Shown here in pieces: positions 26,726 to 34,781 of a stretch of DNA of 64,000 bases. The position numbers were made by a program, and so were the translations under genes. Where the stretch lies: contig NZ_SZNK01000001.1 of the NCBI RefSeq assembly GCF_005217615.1, forward strand, positions 639,501-703,500. The letters run 5' to 3'. Within the stretch, counting starts at the first letter, position 1, and every line of letters begins with the position of its first letter. This stretch comes from Brevibacillus antibioticus (GTDB lineage Bacteria > Bacillota > Bacilli > Brevibacillales > Brevibacillaceae). The notes beneath the pieces were generated by a model. That model was not told where the DNA came from. It was given only the letters and a program-made list of their open reading frames with translations, and did not search any database.

Positions 26726-26802
26726 GGGCCCTTAGCTCAGTTGGTCAGAGCGGTCGGCTCATAACCGATTGGTCGTAGGTTCGAGTCCTACAGGGCCCAC
26801 CA
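26726..26802 (+). tRNA. tRNA with CAU anticodon (Ile2 or Met)
   Basis: A 77-nt cloverleaf including encoded CCA. The acceptor stem is GGGCCC with GGGCCC, the anticodon loop is CTCATAA, and the T arm is GTAGGTTCGAGTCCTAC. The C4-G69 and C5-G68 pairs and the overall likeness to Bacillus tRNA-Ile2 suggest lysidine-modified Ile (AUA) rather than elongator Met. Confidence 0.93.
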
Positions 26803-26827
26803 TTAAACGATCACACACATATCCCAT

Positions 26828-26903
26828 GATCCGGTAGCTCAGTTGGGAGAGCACCATCTTGACAGGGTGGGGGTCGCTGGTTCGAACCCAGTCCGGATCA
26901 CCA
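26828..26903 (+). tRNA. tRNA-Val (GAC)
   Basis: A 76-nt cloverleaf with encoded CCA. The acceptor stem is GATCCGG/CCGGATC and the anticodon loop TTGACAG gives GAC. Its 3' half is the attachment site of integrated elements: the last 49 bp including CCA recur at 46489-46537. The element end restores the full tRNA. Confidence 0.95.
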
Positions 26904-26905
26904 TA
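26857..26905 (+). repeat. attL core, 49-bp direct repeat in tRNA-Val
   Basis: From the anticodon stem to two bases past CCA, this sequence is identical to 46489-46537. It marks the left junction of element 1, with the integrase gene immediately inside. Confidence 0.9.
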
Positions 26906-26915
26906 ATACAAACGC

Positions 26916-26944
26916 TAAAACCCTTGGTAATCAAGGGTTTTTCT
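26916..26944 (+). terminator. Element-borne terminator for tRNA-Val
   Basis: The stem AAACCCTTG/CAAGGGTTT is followed by TTTTC. A near-identical hairpin lies after the second att copy, so each element brings a replacement terminator. Confidence 0.8.
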
Positions 26945-26995
26945 TATTTTAACGCGACCCCGCTTGTTCCCCTTTTTTACGAACAAATGAAAATT

Positions 26996-27055
26996 GGTGC
27001 CGAAATGGTGCCCTTTATTCCACTAAAGATTTCTTGGTGCCATTTGGTGCCGAGA
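26996..27055. repeat. Putative integrase arm-type sites, left end
   Basis: GGTGCC occurs four times (26996, 27007, 27036, 27046), twice as GGTGCCGAA/G. The same motif recurs near the right end of element 1 at 46354-46391, as expected for integrase arm sites. The last two lie inside the 3' end of the integrase gene. Confidence 0.55.
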
Positions 27056-28157
27056 AGAACATTTCCCCGAAAGCATCGGCTGTTTCCTTTTGCATGTGTG
27101 GTGTAATGTGCGAGTAGCGATCCAGCATCTTCACACTTGACCATCCCATACGTTCAGCTATACGTTTATTGTTCTCTCTCATTTTCAAGAGCATAACAAC
27201 ATGAGTATGACGTAGATCGTGGAAACGAATTCTTTTCAGTCCAGCTTTTTCAGTAAGGCGATAGAATGTGCGATTGATGTTTCGTGGTGAAACAGGTGTA
27301 CCTAACTGTGTGCATATCACCAGGTCGTTATCCTCGTAAATATCCCGGTTTGCCATTTTTTCCTCTTTGGTTCGGTGCCGAAGTTTGTCTAGCTCAATTG
27401 CTGTTATCTTATCGATACCGATGGAGCGGATACCTGATGCCGTTTTTGCTCCGGGTTCCAGAGTCTTTCCGTCATGGTTAAGAATTTGCCTAACGGATAG
27501 AGTCCTGTTTTTCAAATCTAGATCCTGCCACCGTAAGCCCAGTATTTCTCCTTGCCTCATTCCGGTTGTTACTGCAAGCAGGAGAGCGCAGTAATAGCGA
27601 TCCTCTTTGGCAACTCCAAGAAGGCGGTGCGCCTCTTCATCTGTCCAATAGAACATTTCCTTTGTTTCAGCTTTGGGGCGATCAACAACAGCAGCTGGGT
27701 TTTTTATGATCATGTCCCATCCGGCGGCCTTTTTCAGTGATTCGTTGATGATGGTATGTACTTTTTGGATGTTCTCCCCAGAAAGCCGCTCAGACTCGTG
27801 CAGCTCGTTATAAAGATTTTGGATGTGCCGAGGGGTGATGTCAGCTAGGGCAAAGTCTCCCAATGCCGGCAGAATGTGATTATTTACCAATCCCGCATAT
27901 GTTTCAAGCGTGCGCGATTTGACTTTTGTTTTCTTGTCTCGAAGCCAGTCAACCATGAAGTCTCGATAAATAGTTTTGGAGGCATTGAGGTTCAATCCTT
28001 GTCCGAGTTCATTCAAAAGGTCACGTTGGGCCGCTTCAGCTTCTTTTTTAGTTTTGAATCCTCTGCGCTTGATCCTTTTCCGTTTTCCATTCTCATCAAT
28101 CTCAATTGTGAAATACCAGGGATTTTTTTGAACGTTCTTGTCTTTAGTTACTGCCAT
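27015..28157 (-). CDS. int: Tyrosine-type site-specific integrase of element 1
   Basis: A 380-residue tyrosine recombinase. Residues 1-55 are an arm-binding domain, 60-160 the SAM-like core-binding domain and 170-370 the catalytic domain. Catalytic residues are visible: R201 (TGMRQGEIL), K238, H313 and R316 (HDLRHTH), W339 in place of the second His, and Y348 (DRYSH). It faces the attL core at 26857-26905 and should catalyse exchange there. The ribosome site is AAGGAGG. The gene looks intact, unlike three other integrase relics in this window. Confidence 0.94.
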   Translation of the reverse strand: MAVTKDKNVQKNPWYFTIEIDENGKRKRIKRRGFKTKKEAEAAQRDLLNELGQGLNLNASKTIYRDFMVDWLRDKKTKVKSRTLETYAGLVNNHILPALGDFALADITPRHIQNLYNELHESERLSGENIQKVHTIINESLKKAAGWDMIIKNPAAVVDRPKAETKEMFYWTDEEAHRLLGVAKEDRYYCALLLAVTTGMRQGEILGLRWQDLDLKNRTLSVRQILNHDGKTLEPGAKTASGIRSIGIDKITAIELDKLRHRTKEEKMANRDIYEDNDLVICTQLGTPVSPRNINRTFYRLTEKAGLKRIRFHDLRHTHVVMLLKMRENNKRIAERMGWSSVKMLDRYSHITPHMQKETADAFGEMFFSAPNGTKKSLVE

Positions 28158-28325
28158 CTTCCATTTCCTCCTTGTTTGATAAAGACATTTTAAAATAACA
28201 TGGATAAGTTAATTCGTCAGCCGCCTTCTGGTGATTTATTTGATGCAATGGAGTACAATGAACTCTTCTTGCAAGTGTAGACAGCCAGACTTTATTGATA
28301 CCTTTGTTATTCTGTATTCTTTACT

Positions 28326-29051
28326 TTAGAACGAGTTTGAATAAAGTGTATCTTTCCTTTTTGCTAGCATTGCTAATGCTTCGTCAAAGTTACCAAGAGG
28401 ATCTTTACTAGAAACTAAATTGAACATAGTTTCTTTTGACAGAAAATATGTATCCCGAACAAAAGGACTAGATAAACAAGCGTATTTATCAATTAGAAAG
28501 TCCTTGTCTTTTAAGTGTTCAAAATGCTTTGTATAGTTTCTTTTAAATTCAATAATTATAGGTAACATGTATTCATAAAGGGAAGTAGCATATTGCTTGG
28601 TTTCATCGTACTTAGGAATATAGCCTTTGTGAATTACATCATTTCGAAAGGTTACCCATTTTTGAGCAATCTTGGGAGGAGTTTTTTTGTAGTGCAATAA
28701 CCATATAAAGTAAAATGCACCGAGTTGCCTTTCAGATTGTACAGTAACCATTTTCCAAGTTTCATTCATAGTTGAATAATTAACTTTATGAACACTTAGC
28801 AAAACTCTAATACAAAATTCGTAAAATCGTTCAAGAGAAGATGCATAGCTGGACACCGCTTCCCGAGTGTAACCGTCTAATAGCGCAAGTGATCCGAGTT
28901 CAAATAATGTTTCAAATTGAGCTTCGTTTAAAATTTGTACAGTTTTATGCCCTTTTTCACAATCTATCTCGTATATTGCGGTATCCTGAATCTCTATAGG
29001 GTAAAGTTTTGAAACATCATGGCAAGGCAAACAATTCAGTAGAATTTTCAA
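28326..29051 (-). CDS. HEPN-like protein with N-terminal zinc ribbon, candidate defence RNase
   Basis: A 241-residue soluble protein, not recognised by family name. Residues 7-35 contain CLPC and CxxxH, like a small zinc ribbon. The rest is all-helical and contains R136-N-D-V-I-H141, the Rx4H signature with Asn after Arg that marks the HEPN ribonuclease superfamily. The gene is AT-rich and sits between integrase and repressor, the usual place for phage-borne accessory (moron) genes. An anti-phage or toxin role is inference. No antitoxin partner adjoins it. Confidence 0.55.
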   Translation of the reverse strand: MKILLNCLPCHDVSKLYPIEIQDTAIYEIDCEKGHKTVQILNEAQFETLFELGSLALLDGYTREAVSSYASSLERFYEFCIRVLLSVHKVNYSTMNETWKMVTVQSERQLGAFYFIWLLHYKKTPPKIAQKWVTFRNDVIHKGYIPKYDETKQYATSLYEYMLPIIIEFKRNYTKHFEHLKDKDFLIDKYACLSSPFVRDTYFLSKETMFNLVSSKDPLGNFDEALAMLAKRKDTLYSNSF

Positions 29052-29131
29052 TGTAATACCTCCTTAATATTTCTATAGTGTTGTATATCGGTTAAATTAA
29101 GAAGTGCTATCTTTACGAAGAATTTCACACC

Positions 29132-29184
29132 CACTGTCCTCTAATTAGCTGACACTCGCGACTGTCCTCTAATCCGAGGACAGT
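29132..29184. repeat. Direct and inverted repeats between HEPN gene and repressor
   Basis: ACTGTCCTCTAAT occurs twice (29132 and 29160), and the second copy forms a perfect 10-bp hairpin with GAGGACAGTC. Purpose unknown; it could be a protein-binding site or a forward terminator. Confidence 0.6.
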
Positions 29185-29247
29185 CAAACTTTTTCCTTCA
29201 TTAGAGCGAAGCCTAAAGAAAATATTAAAGAAATATACTCGCGACAT

Positions 29248-29277
29248 GTCACTCGTATTTAAGAGTGGCATTTTTTT
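29248..29277 (+). terminator. Recurring hairpin GTCACTC/GAGTGGC
   Basis: The hairpin is followed by seven Ts on the plus strand. The same segment, with an upstream TATACTCGCGACAT box, recurs at 37765-37795 and in part at 56694-56722. Here it would end plus-strand (antisense) transcription. Confidence 0.55.
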
Positions 29278-30274
29278 ATTTCTCTGAAGAGATACGATCG
29301 CGAAACAGAGCATCGAGGTATGCGGTGAAGAGCTGCTTGTCCTGATCGGTGACCGTGTGCCCGTGGTAAGTGATGCTCACGTTTTCTATAACTTCGGTTA
29401 GCTCCATTGATCGGGGGTGTTTTGCTCCAACTTCGTATGCGGGATTGAACCGTATGTGAAATTCGTGCGCAATGTCCTGCAGCTCTTGAAGCACATCCCA
29501 TTTGAACTGAGCATTATCGATATCATTTATCATATTTGCGAATTGGTCAGGTATATCGTCTCTAATTCCGTTTTTGTCGCTAATAGTCACTTCTTTATTT
29601 GATTTCACATTGTGATTTTTGAATAACGCTCCGATTCTTTCGCTAATTTCTCCTTCTATTCTTCCAAGAAACGGATGCTCGCGATCGCCGATTAACAAAT
29701 GAATGAATGATCTAATATGTTCATCAAAAACTCTCGATGTTGCCGAAGGCGAGTTTGGGCTATTTTCGTTAACAACTCCGTGTTTCTTTGCTGTTTCCAG
29801 TACCTCCATATATAAATCACCCATGTCTGAAGCGTCTCCTTTTTCATACATCAAATCAATTAAAGCCTCTGGGGTATACTCAAAGTTCTCATCGACATAG
29901 TTTTCAATGGAATTAACTAGGTCTTGTTTTACTTCCTCAGTGAATTTTCCACTAGGGGCCATTTTTTTAATCAACTCTCTAAATTCTTCTGTAAATTCAA
30001 TGCGAAAATCATAGTGAGACATCATTTGAACTCTTTTTTCGTCCGTCAACCCTTCAAAATGTCCACTTTTTTCAAACATTTCACCATATGAGGTAGAAGT
30101 TAAATACTTAGAAAGGATTCGAAGTGTCTCTATTGTTGCTTTTTGTGTCCCCGCTTCAATTCTTGCTATTGTGCCGTTGCTAACTCCACTTACTGAAGCT
30201 AGTTTACGTTGGCTTTTATAGCCGCTTCTTATTCTCTGCTCTTTAAAAAACTCCCCGAACGCTACTTGGTTCAT
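29276..30274 (-). CDS. XRE-family phage repressor
   Basis: A 332-residue regulator. Residues 6-62 form a Cro/CI-type helix-turn-helix (KSQRKLASVSGVSNGTIARI). The long C-terminal part is acidic and helical and is not a LexA/CI-type peptidase, so release of repression must use another route. It is divergent from a small XRE gene at 30424; the intergenic region carries palindromes. This is the standard lysogeny switch layout. Confidence 0.85.
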   Translation of the reverse strand: MNQVAFGEFFKEQRIRSGYKSQRKLASVSGVSNGTIARIEAGTQKATIETLRILSKYLTSTSYGEMFEKSGHFEGLTDEKRVQMMSHYDFRIEFTEEFRELIKKMAPSGKFTEEVKQDLVNSIENYVDENFEYTPEALIDLMYEKGDASDMGDLYMEVLETAKKHGVVNENSPNSPSATSRVFDEHIRSFIHLLIGDREHPFLGRIEGEISERIGALFKNHNVKSNKEVTISDKNGIRDDIPDQFANMINDIDNAQFKWDVLQELQDIAHEFHIRFNPAYEVGAKHPRSMELTEVIENVSITYHGHTVTDQDKQLFTAYLDALFRDRISSEK

Positions 30275-30317
30275 CTATATGTCCTCCGTAGATTGTTTTT
30301 TATATTTTAGCACAAGT

Positions 30318-30333
30318 GTTTCGTTGCCGAAAC
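30318..30333. promoter_or_regulatory. Putative repressor operator
   Basis: GTTTCGTTGCCGAAAC is a palindrome with a 4-base centre, 44 bases upstream of the repressor start in the divergent promoter region. Confidence 0.6.
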
Positions 30334-30362
30334 AAAATTGAATTTATTCTGCATTGAAACTG

Positions 30363-30400
30363 TTGCGTTAACTACACACTCATGATATATTATGTGTAGT
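30363..30400 (+). promoter_or_regulatory. Early promoter overlapped by inverted repeat
   Basis: TTGCGT and TATATT are spaced by 17 bases. An 8-bp inverted repeat ACTACACA/TGTGTAGT (30371-30400) embraces the -10 box, as expected for an operator of the switch. Confidence 0.65.
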
Positions 30401-30423
30401 CGGGTACACAAAGGAGGGGTAAC

Positions 30424-30654
30424 ATGAAAATTCGGCTTAAGGATCAAGGCTACTTTGAAGAGCTGCTTATTCGCAAGGGCCATTCGAAGCGATCATTTGC
30501 GGAAGCAGCAAACATCGGGCAAGTAACGGCTCTACAGATTGCCAACGGCGACCGTAACCCTAGCCCGCGAATCGCAAAGCGGATTACGGAAGCTTTAGAA
30601 GTGGAGTTTGACGAGATTTTTGTAATTGAAAAGCCCGCATGCTCAAAGGCGTGA
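30424..30654 (+). CDS. Cro-like XRE-family regulator
   Basis: A 76-residue protein that is almost entirely a helix-turn-helix domain (SKRSFAEAANIGQVTALQIA). It is divergent from the 332-residue repressor and is the first gene of the rightward early operon, so it is the likely Cro counterpart. The ribosome site is AAAGGAGGGG. Confidence 0.85.
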   Translation: MKIRLKDQGYFEELLIRKGHSKRSFAEAANIGQVTALQIANGDRNPSPRIAKRITEALEVEFDEIFVIEKPACSKA

Positions 30655-30719
30655 CGAATAAGTGGAGTCTTCCACACATCGCTTCGTTCGGATTGTAGGG
30701 AACGGATGGAGGTCGGTAT

Positions 30720-30809
30720 ATGCGAATCAAATGCGGAACCTGGCAGCGCCTGTTACTTGGAACTAAGCTGCAACTATTGAAAGCAGTAGCTCGAGGAAAG
30801 CGAGGCTGA
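30720..30809 (+). CDS. Very small basic protein, 29 residues
   Basis: MRIKCGTWQRLLLGTKLQLL followed by a basic tail. It has a GGATGGAGGTC site and lies between the Cro-like gene and the next small gene on the same strand. Such mini-genes are common in early phage operons. Tentative. Confidence 0.35.
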   Translation: MRIKCGTWQRLLLGTKLQLLKAVARGKRG

Positions 30810-30815
30810 AAACCG

Positions 30816-31070
30816 ATGATGTTCCTATCAGATCACATGAAAGAGACAGCCGACGTAATGGCTGGGTTTATAACAGGCAGGCTGTTCGTTGAAAGCGGAA
30901 CAGTTGGCATCCAGCAAGCTAATGGAGAAGAAATCTACCTGGGTGAACGGGATCACATCGAGGTTCGTAACGGTGACGTTTATCAGCGCATCACAATAGT
31001 GGAAGCATTGACCGCTAAGACTACAGAAGGTTGGCCTTTGTATGCCGGACTATATGCGAGGGTGAGGTAA
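30816..31070 (+). CDS. Small phage protein, DUF5348-like
   Basis: An 84-residue protein with a beta-rich pattern (GRLFVESGTVGIQQANGEEI then RNGDVYQRITIV and WPLYAGLYARVR) that resembles the DUF5348 small beta-barrel seen in integrative elements. Likeness is by pattern only. The two adjacent ATGs leave the exact start open; no strong ribosome site is visible. Confidence 0.5.
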   Translation: MMFLSDHMKETADVMAGFITGRLFVESGTVGIQQANGEEIYLGERDHIEVRNGDVYQRITIVEALTAKTTEGWPLYAGLYARVR

Positions 31071-31085
31071 AGGGAGAAAGAAACG

Positions 31086-31244
31086 ATGGTTGTCATAGAA
31101 GTTTCGGACAGCGTGACTAAATTAATCATTGGAGTCTATTTCAGCAGAGAACGGGCAGAGCAAGAAGTGGCGAAGTCAGATAAAAGCTGGTGGGTGGGCG
31201 GACCAGTGTACAAAGAGTTTAAAGGCGTGTCTTGCGATATCTAA
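31086..31244 (+). CDS. Small hypothetical phage protein, 52 residues
   Basis: MVVIEVSDSVTKLIIGVYFS onward, ending in a Trp-Trp-containing segment. The ATG follows AAAGGGAGAAAGAAACG. It is in the run of early prophage genes. Function unknown. Confidence 0.5.
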   Translation: MVVIEVSDSVTKLIIGVYFSRERAEQEVAKSDKSWWVGGPVYKEFKGVSCDI

Positions 31245-31365
31245 AACGTTTGAACACATGCGAGGGTAGTAAAAGGCTGCATATTTACCCAGCTACCATC
31301 AGCTTACTAGTAAAACGTGTGTGAACCGTCATGAAATTCACGACAGAAAAGAGGTGGTCATTCTC

Positions 31366-31800
31366 TTGAAGACGAGAAAAGACATTCTCCGTCCGATCCG
31401 AAAGTTGGTTCGCTCTCAATGTGCATCATTCAGCCCTGATAGTAACGGCCATTCCAACTGCTGCTATTTAAGTTCGAACACTCAGCCTCAATGTGTTTTC
31501 TATCGAGATGATGAGCAGTATCCAGAACAAATAAAGGCAGGAAAGGTTCGATGCCAATATTTTGAGATGCATGTTCTGCCTGTTGATCCGGCACTGGAAT
31601 TAGCGTATTGGGGAAAACATCCAGCTGGCGAACAAGGTCAGTCCATCGGAAGGTGTGCGACTTGCGGGAATTCTTTTACTAAACGCTCGAACAGACAAGA
31701 ATTTTGCTTGAAATGTCGTGAACTGCAAACCCGAAAAGTTAACCGCGCACGACAACGCAAAAAATATTGGGAAGACAAGGGTAAAATCCTCACGATTTAG
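31366..31800 (+). CDS. Cysteine-rich protein with C-terminal zinc finger
   Basis: A 144-residue basic protein. The N-terminal part has several Cys (QCASF, CCYLS, QCVFY, RCQYF) as in the cysteine-rich VLP-type proteins of integrative elements. The C-terminus has CATCGNSF and CLKC, a second zinc knuckle, then a basic helix. The TTG start was chosen 6-7 bases after GAGGTGG; a GTG 15 codons upstream lacks a site. Likely nucleic-acid binding, unproven. Confidence 0.6.
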   Translation: MKTRKDILRPIRKLVRSQCASFSPDSNGHSNCCYLSSNTQPQCVFYRDDEQYPEQIKAGKVRCQYFEMHVLPVDPALELAYWGKHPAGEQGQSIGRCATCGNSFTKRSNRQEFCLKCRELQTRKVNRARQRKKYWEDKGKILTI

Positions 31801-31928
31801 ACCATTAAAAAGCCTGTAACGGCGCGGGTTTGCAAAGTCGGTTTATCGGTGGTGAGTATGTTTACACCTAAAACCTGATTTTTGACCTCTAAAGCGTGAG
31901 AAAACAACAAAAACAAGGGGGATAACCA

Positions 31929-32288
31929 ATGCGTACTTCAACGCGCAGGAAAACAAATCGCTCTATTAGCCCAGCGGTGATTGTACATACAGCTCAGCCA
32001 ATTGAACAGCGACCAGATCCAAACCAGCTCATTCAGCAGTTGGCCCAGCAGATGGCACAAGCATTATTCCAACAGCAGCATGTACAGCCTGTGCAAAATA
32101 GACGAAACACGCTCACGGTGAAAGAAGCCCTTGAGGAAGTCTTTGAAAACTCGATTTCAGAGTACAAGCTCTACGCAATGTTGAGGGCTGGGGAAATACC
32201 ACATGTAAAGATTGGGGCCAAGTATCTGCTACGGCGAGAATCTTTGGAAGCGTGGATGAGGCAGCAGGAGCAGGGGGCTGGCTCATGA
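31929..32288 (+). CDS. Excisionase-like helix-turn-helix protein
   Basis: A 119-residue protein. Residues 1-55 are basic and Gln-rich (QQLAQQMAQALFQQQH). Residues 60-112 match the helix_turn_helix_17/excisionase fold (LTVKEALEEVF, YKLYAMLRAGEIPHVKIGAK, RRESLEAWM). It may direct excision or act as a regulator. A second protein of this fold lies at 45951, next to the right att. The ribosome site is AAGGGGG. Confidence 0.7.
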   Translation: MRTSTRRKTNRSISPAVIVHTAQPIEQRPDPNQLIQQLAQQMAQALFQQQHVQPVQNRRNTLTVKEALEEVFENSISEYKLYAMLRAGEIPHVKIGAKYLLRRESLEAWMRQQEQGAGS

Positions 32289-32310
32289 TTCAAGACAATT
32301 GGGAGGGCGT

Positions 32311-32526
32311 TTGGAAATTGCAGCTAGATTCTCTCAACTTGGTATCACAGAAGAAAGAGAAATGACAGCGTATATTGCCCGAAACACTAAGGTGAGAGGC
32401 AATAAAAGACCGACATTGAGAGATTTACAAGCCCTACTCCTCAACATGGACTCGCAAATGGAAGCGAAACAGTTTAAAAAATTGCGGCAGGGACCGGACT
32501 ATGACTATCAGAGGGTATGTATGTAA
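32311..32526 (+). CDS. Small hypothetical phage protein, about 71 residues
   Basis: A basic helical protein (LRDLQALLLNMDSQMEAKQF) in the early operon. I place the start at a TTG after GGGAGGG, just past the stop of the preceding gene, but TTG at 32299 is equally possible. Not recognised. Confidence 0.45.
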   Translation: MEIAARFSQLGITEEREMTAYIARNTKVRGNKRPTLRDLQALLLNMDSQMEAKQFKKLRQGPDYDYQRVCM

Positions 32527-32557
32527 TCCGCAGTGATCATGAAAGAGAGGTGGTGAT

Positions 32558-33454
32558 GTGAGAGGTTGGATAAAGTTGCACCGTAGTATTATGGAAAGTT
32601 CGACATTTCAAAAACTTACAGCAATACAAAAGCTAATTGCTATTTACATTGTGTTGAATGCAAATCACAAAGACGGCGTCTGGATCGATTACTATCGAGG
32701 AGCTGAGGTTGAGGTTAAGCGCGGTCAATTAATAACATCTCGGCAAAAAATTATCGATGAGTGGTTCAACAATGACAAAGATGTAACCAACCAAAAAATA
32801 CGTACTTGTTTAACGAAATTAGAGAAACTCGGATTTTTAACCATCCAATCAACCAACTGGTATACGCTCATAACCGTTGTTAATTACGACATTTATCAAG
32901 GTGGTGATGAAGAATATAACCGGCACTCTAACCAAGACATAACCAAGACTCAACCAACACATAACCAGCAGGATAACCATAAACAAGAAGTATTTAAGAA
33001 TGATCAAGAATGTAAAAAGAAATCTTCTTCCTCTCGAAACAGGTCAAAGACCTATTCCGAGGACAGTGATTATTTCAAAATGGCTCAATACTTTTATGAA
33101 AAGGTAAAAGCAGTAGCAGAGGAAGAAGAGCTCCAACATTTGATCATTAAGGCTGATCATCAAAAGTGGGCAGACGAATTTCGGAAGCTTGTTGAGCTAG
33201 ATAAGGTCCATGACAAGCATTTAATTCGAGATGTAATTGACTGGGTAACATCGGACCCGTTTTGGAAAGTGAATGTCCTTTCCGCCAAGAAGTTCCGGGA
33301 TAAGTTCGGAGAGTTGGCCTTGAAAATGAGGTCAGCTACAAAACCAAAGCAACAACAAAAGCTCAAGGCAGACCCACGCGACAAGGAAATTGCTTTCCAG
33401 CGATGGGTGCAGGAGGGGAACAACCCCGAGAGCTTCAATTGGGGAGATTCTTAG
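32558..33454 (+). CDS. Phage replication protein, O/DnaD-like
   Basis: A 298-residue protein. Residues 1-115 form a winged-helix replication domain of the DnaD/phage-O type (GWIKLHRSIMES then KIRTCLTKLEKLGFLTIQST). A polar Gln/Asn/Ser-rich linker follows (about 120-165), then a C-terminal helical domain with basic tail. Such proteins bind the phage origin and recruit the host helicase; an origin inside the linker coding region is plausible. GTG start with GAGAGGTGG. No helicase loader is encoded next to it. Confidence 0.72.
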   Translation: MRGWIKLHRSIMESSTFQKLTAIQKLIAIYIVLNANHKDGVWIDYYRGAEVEVKRGQLITSRQKIIDEWFNNDKDVTNQKIRTCLTKLEKLGFLTIQSTNWYTLITVVNYDIYQGGDEEYNRHSNQDITKTQPTHNQQDNHKQEVFKNDQECKKKSSSSRNRSKTYSEDSDYFKMAQYFYEKVKAVAEEEELQHLIIKADHQKWADEFRKLVELDKVHDKHLIRDVIDWVTSDPFWKVNVLSAKKFRDKFGELALKMRSATKPKQQQKLKADPRDKEIAFQRWVQEGNNPESFNWGDS

Positions 33455-33469
33455 AGGGGAGGATGTGAT

Positions 33470-33874
33470 GTGAGGGTACGGGTAGAGAAAACTACTTTCA
33501 AAGCTGTTGAGGAACTGCTCAAGAATGCACAGTTTCTTAAATACATCAATCTTGTGGGCGTGAAGGAGGACAAGCAGTTAACTGATGGTATCGTCCAGCA
33601 GCGTAAACAGTTTGTTGAACGAATTGAAAAAGCAGTTGCGCTTCTTGCTCCAAAAGAAATTCGGTTGGTAACCGAGCGGTACCTTTCACAGGATGGGAAC
33701 TATGTCAAAGATTATGAAGTGTATGAGGCTATGCAGATCAGCGAGTTCACGTACTACAAATATAAAAATAGAGCAATGGAAAAGCTGGCTGAGATTCTAG
33801 GCATTAGCTCGGAAGGTCCAGATTCTCATTGGTGCCCACTTTGCAATCGAGGTGTTACCAGTGAAAGGGGCTGA
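33470..33874 (+). CDS. ArpU-family phage transcriptional regulator, copy 1
   Basis: A 134-residue protein of the ArpU/RinA-type late-gene regulators: IEKAVALLAPKEIRLVTERY then a helix-turn-helix (YEAMQISEFTYYKYKNRAME). It ends in a Cys pair (CPLCNRG), an addition not present in copy 2. GTG start with GAGGATGTG. The next gene, also ArpU-like, overlaps its 3' end. Confidence 0.72.
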   Translation: MRVRVEKTTFKAVEELLKNAQFLKYINLVGVKEDKQLTDGIVQQRKQFVERIEKAVALLAPKEIRLVTERYLSQDGNYVKDYEVYEAMQISEFTYYKYKNRAMEKLAEILGISSEGPDSHWCPLCNRGVTSERG

Positions 33875-34241
33875 TGCGTTACATAAGGGTGAACGAAAAG
33901 CAATACTTCAATCTGTTGAATCCCTTCTTGAGAAGTACAGGCTTTGCAAATACCTAATTCCAGAAGACGGCCAATCCATTAGATCAAATCATGATATCGA
34001 ATCACTGGAAAAGCATCGTACATTCTGTAGAAAGATTGAACAGGCTGTCAGTCAGCTACCGGATCGTGAACAAATTTTGATCAAAGAAAGGTATTTAGGC
34101 ATCAATACCGATTATATCACCGACTATCGAGTGTATCGCGATCATTTCGATCCACCGATCAGCGAGGGCACTTATACCAAGATCAGGTGGAGAGCTATGT
34201 ACAGGTTGTCAGTCCTGCTAGGACTTACAGAGTACCAATAA
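33861..34241 (+). CDS. ArpU-family phage transcriptional regulator, copy 2
   Basis: A 126-residue paralogue of the preceding gene, sharing the core IEQAVSQLPDREQILIKERY followed by the YxxYRDHF...SEGTYTKIRWRAM helix-turn-helix. The GTG start lies inside the end of copy 1, so translation is probably coupled. Tandem related regulators are unusual and may form a heteromer or control different late promoters. Confidence 0.7.
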   Translation: MKGADALHKGERKAILQSVESLLEKYRLCKYLIPEDGQSIRSNHDIESLEKHRTFCRKIEQAVSQLPDREQILIKERYLGINTDYITDYRVYRDHFDPPISEGTYTKIRWRAMYRLSVLLGLTEYQ

Positions 34242-34265
34242 AACTATGAAAAAGGATGATTGAAC

Positions 34266-34781
34266 ATGGAAAAAGCTAAATTGATAGATATGGTTACAGG
34301 GATCACTTGCGAAGGTGAAAATATCTCGTTTGATGATTTTCTGATTCAGATGTCAGGGAGCGGCGAGATTTATGACGGTTACATTGGCGAACTAATAAGT
34401 GTTGCAACTACTGGGGATGTAGAGTGGCACGAGGTCTGCGATTATTTTGTGCCGATTGTAAGGGAAGTCCTTCTAGAAGCCATTCAAGAGGACGACAAAG
34501 CTATTTTTATTGGGTTAGCAGAGTCTATCATATTTGCTTGGAACCGGCTGAAGGCGAAACAGAATGCGTTAAAGGAGGCAGATCGGGAGTTTATCTTCAA
34601 CGAGGAAACACCAGATTTGGCACACGTTGTGGAAAATTTGTTTCACAACTTAAACGAGGGGTGGGAGATAAAAGAAACAGTCTTTTGCGCTGCTGGAAAT
34701 ACCCGTGTTGTGATTAGCAAGAAGGACAAGGAGGTATGGGCTCATGAATCACAGCAAGCGTGCAATATGGTTAGCCGTTAA
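34266..34781 (+). CDS. Hypothetical phage protein, 171 residues
   Basis: An acidic soluble protein with no recognised domain. It has a helical middle (YFVPIVREVLLEAIQEDDKA) and a strand-rich end. The ATG follows AAAGGATGATTGAAC. Its last 38 bases overlap the next gene. Confidence 0.6.
   Translation: MEKAKLIDMVTGITCEGENISFDDFLIQMSGSGEIYDGYIGELISVATTGDVEWHEVCDYFVPIVREVLLEAIQEDDKAIFIGLAESIIFAWNRLKAKQNALKEADREFIFNEETPDLAHVVENLFHNLNEGWEIKETVFCAAGNTRVVISKKDKEVWAHESQQACNMVSR

Noticed and set aside
26516..26764. 82-residue open frame running into the first tRNA
   Set aside because: It crosses the tRNA promoter and tRNA gene and has no ribosome site.
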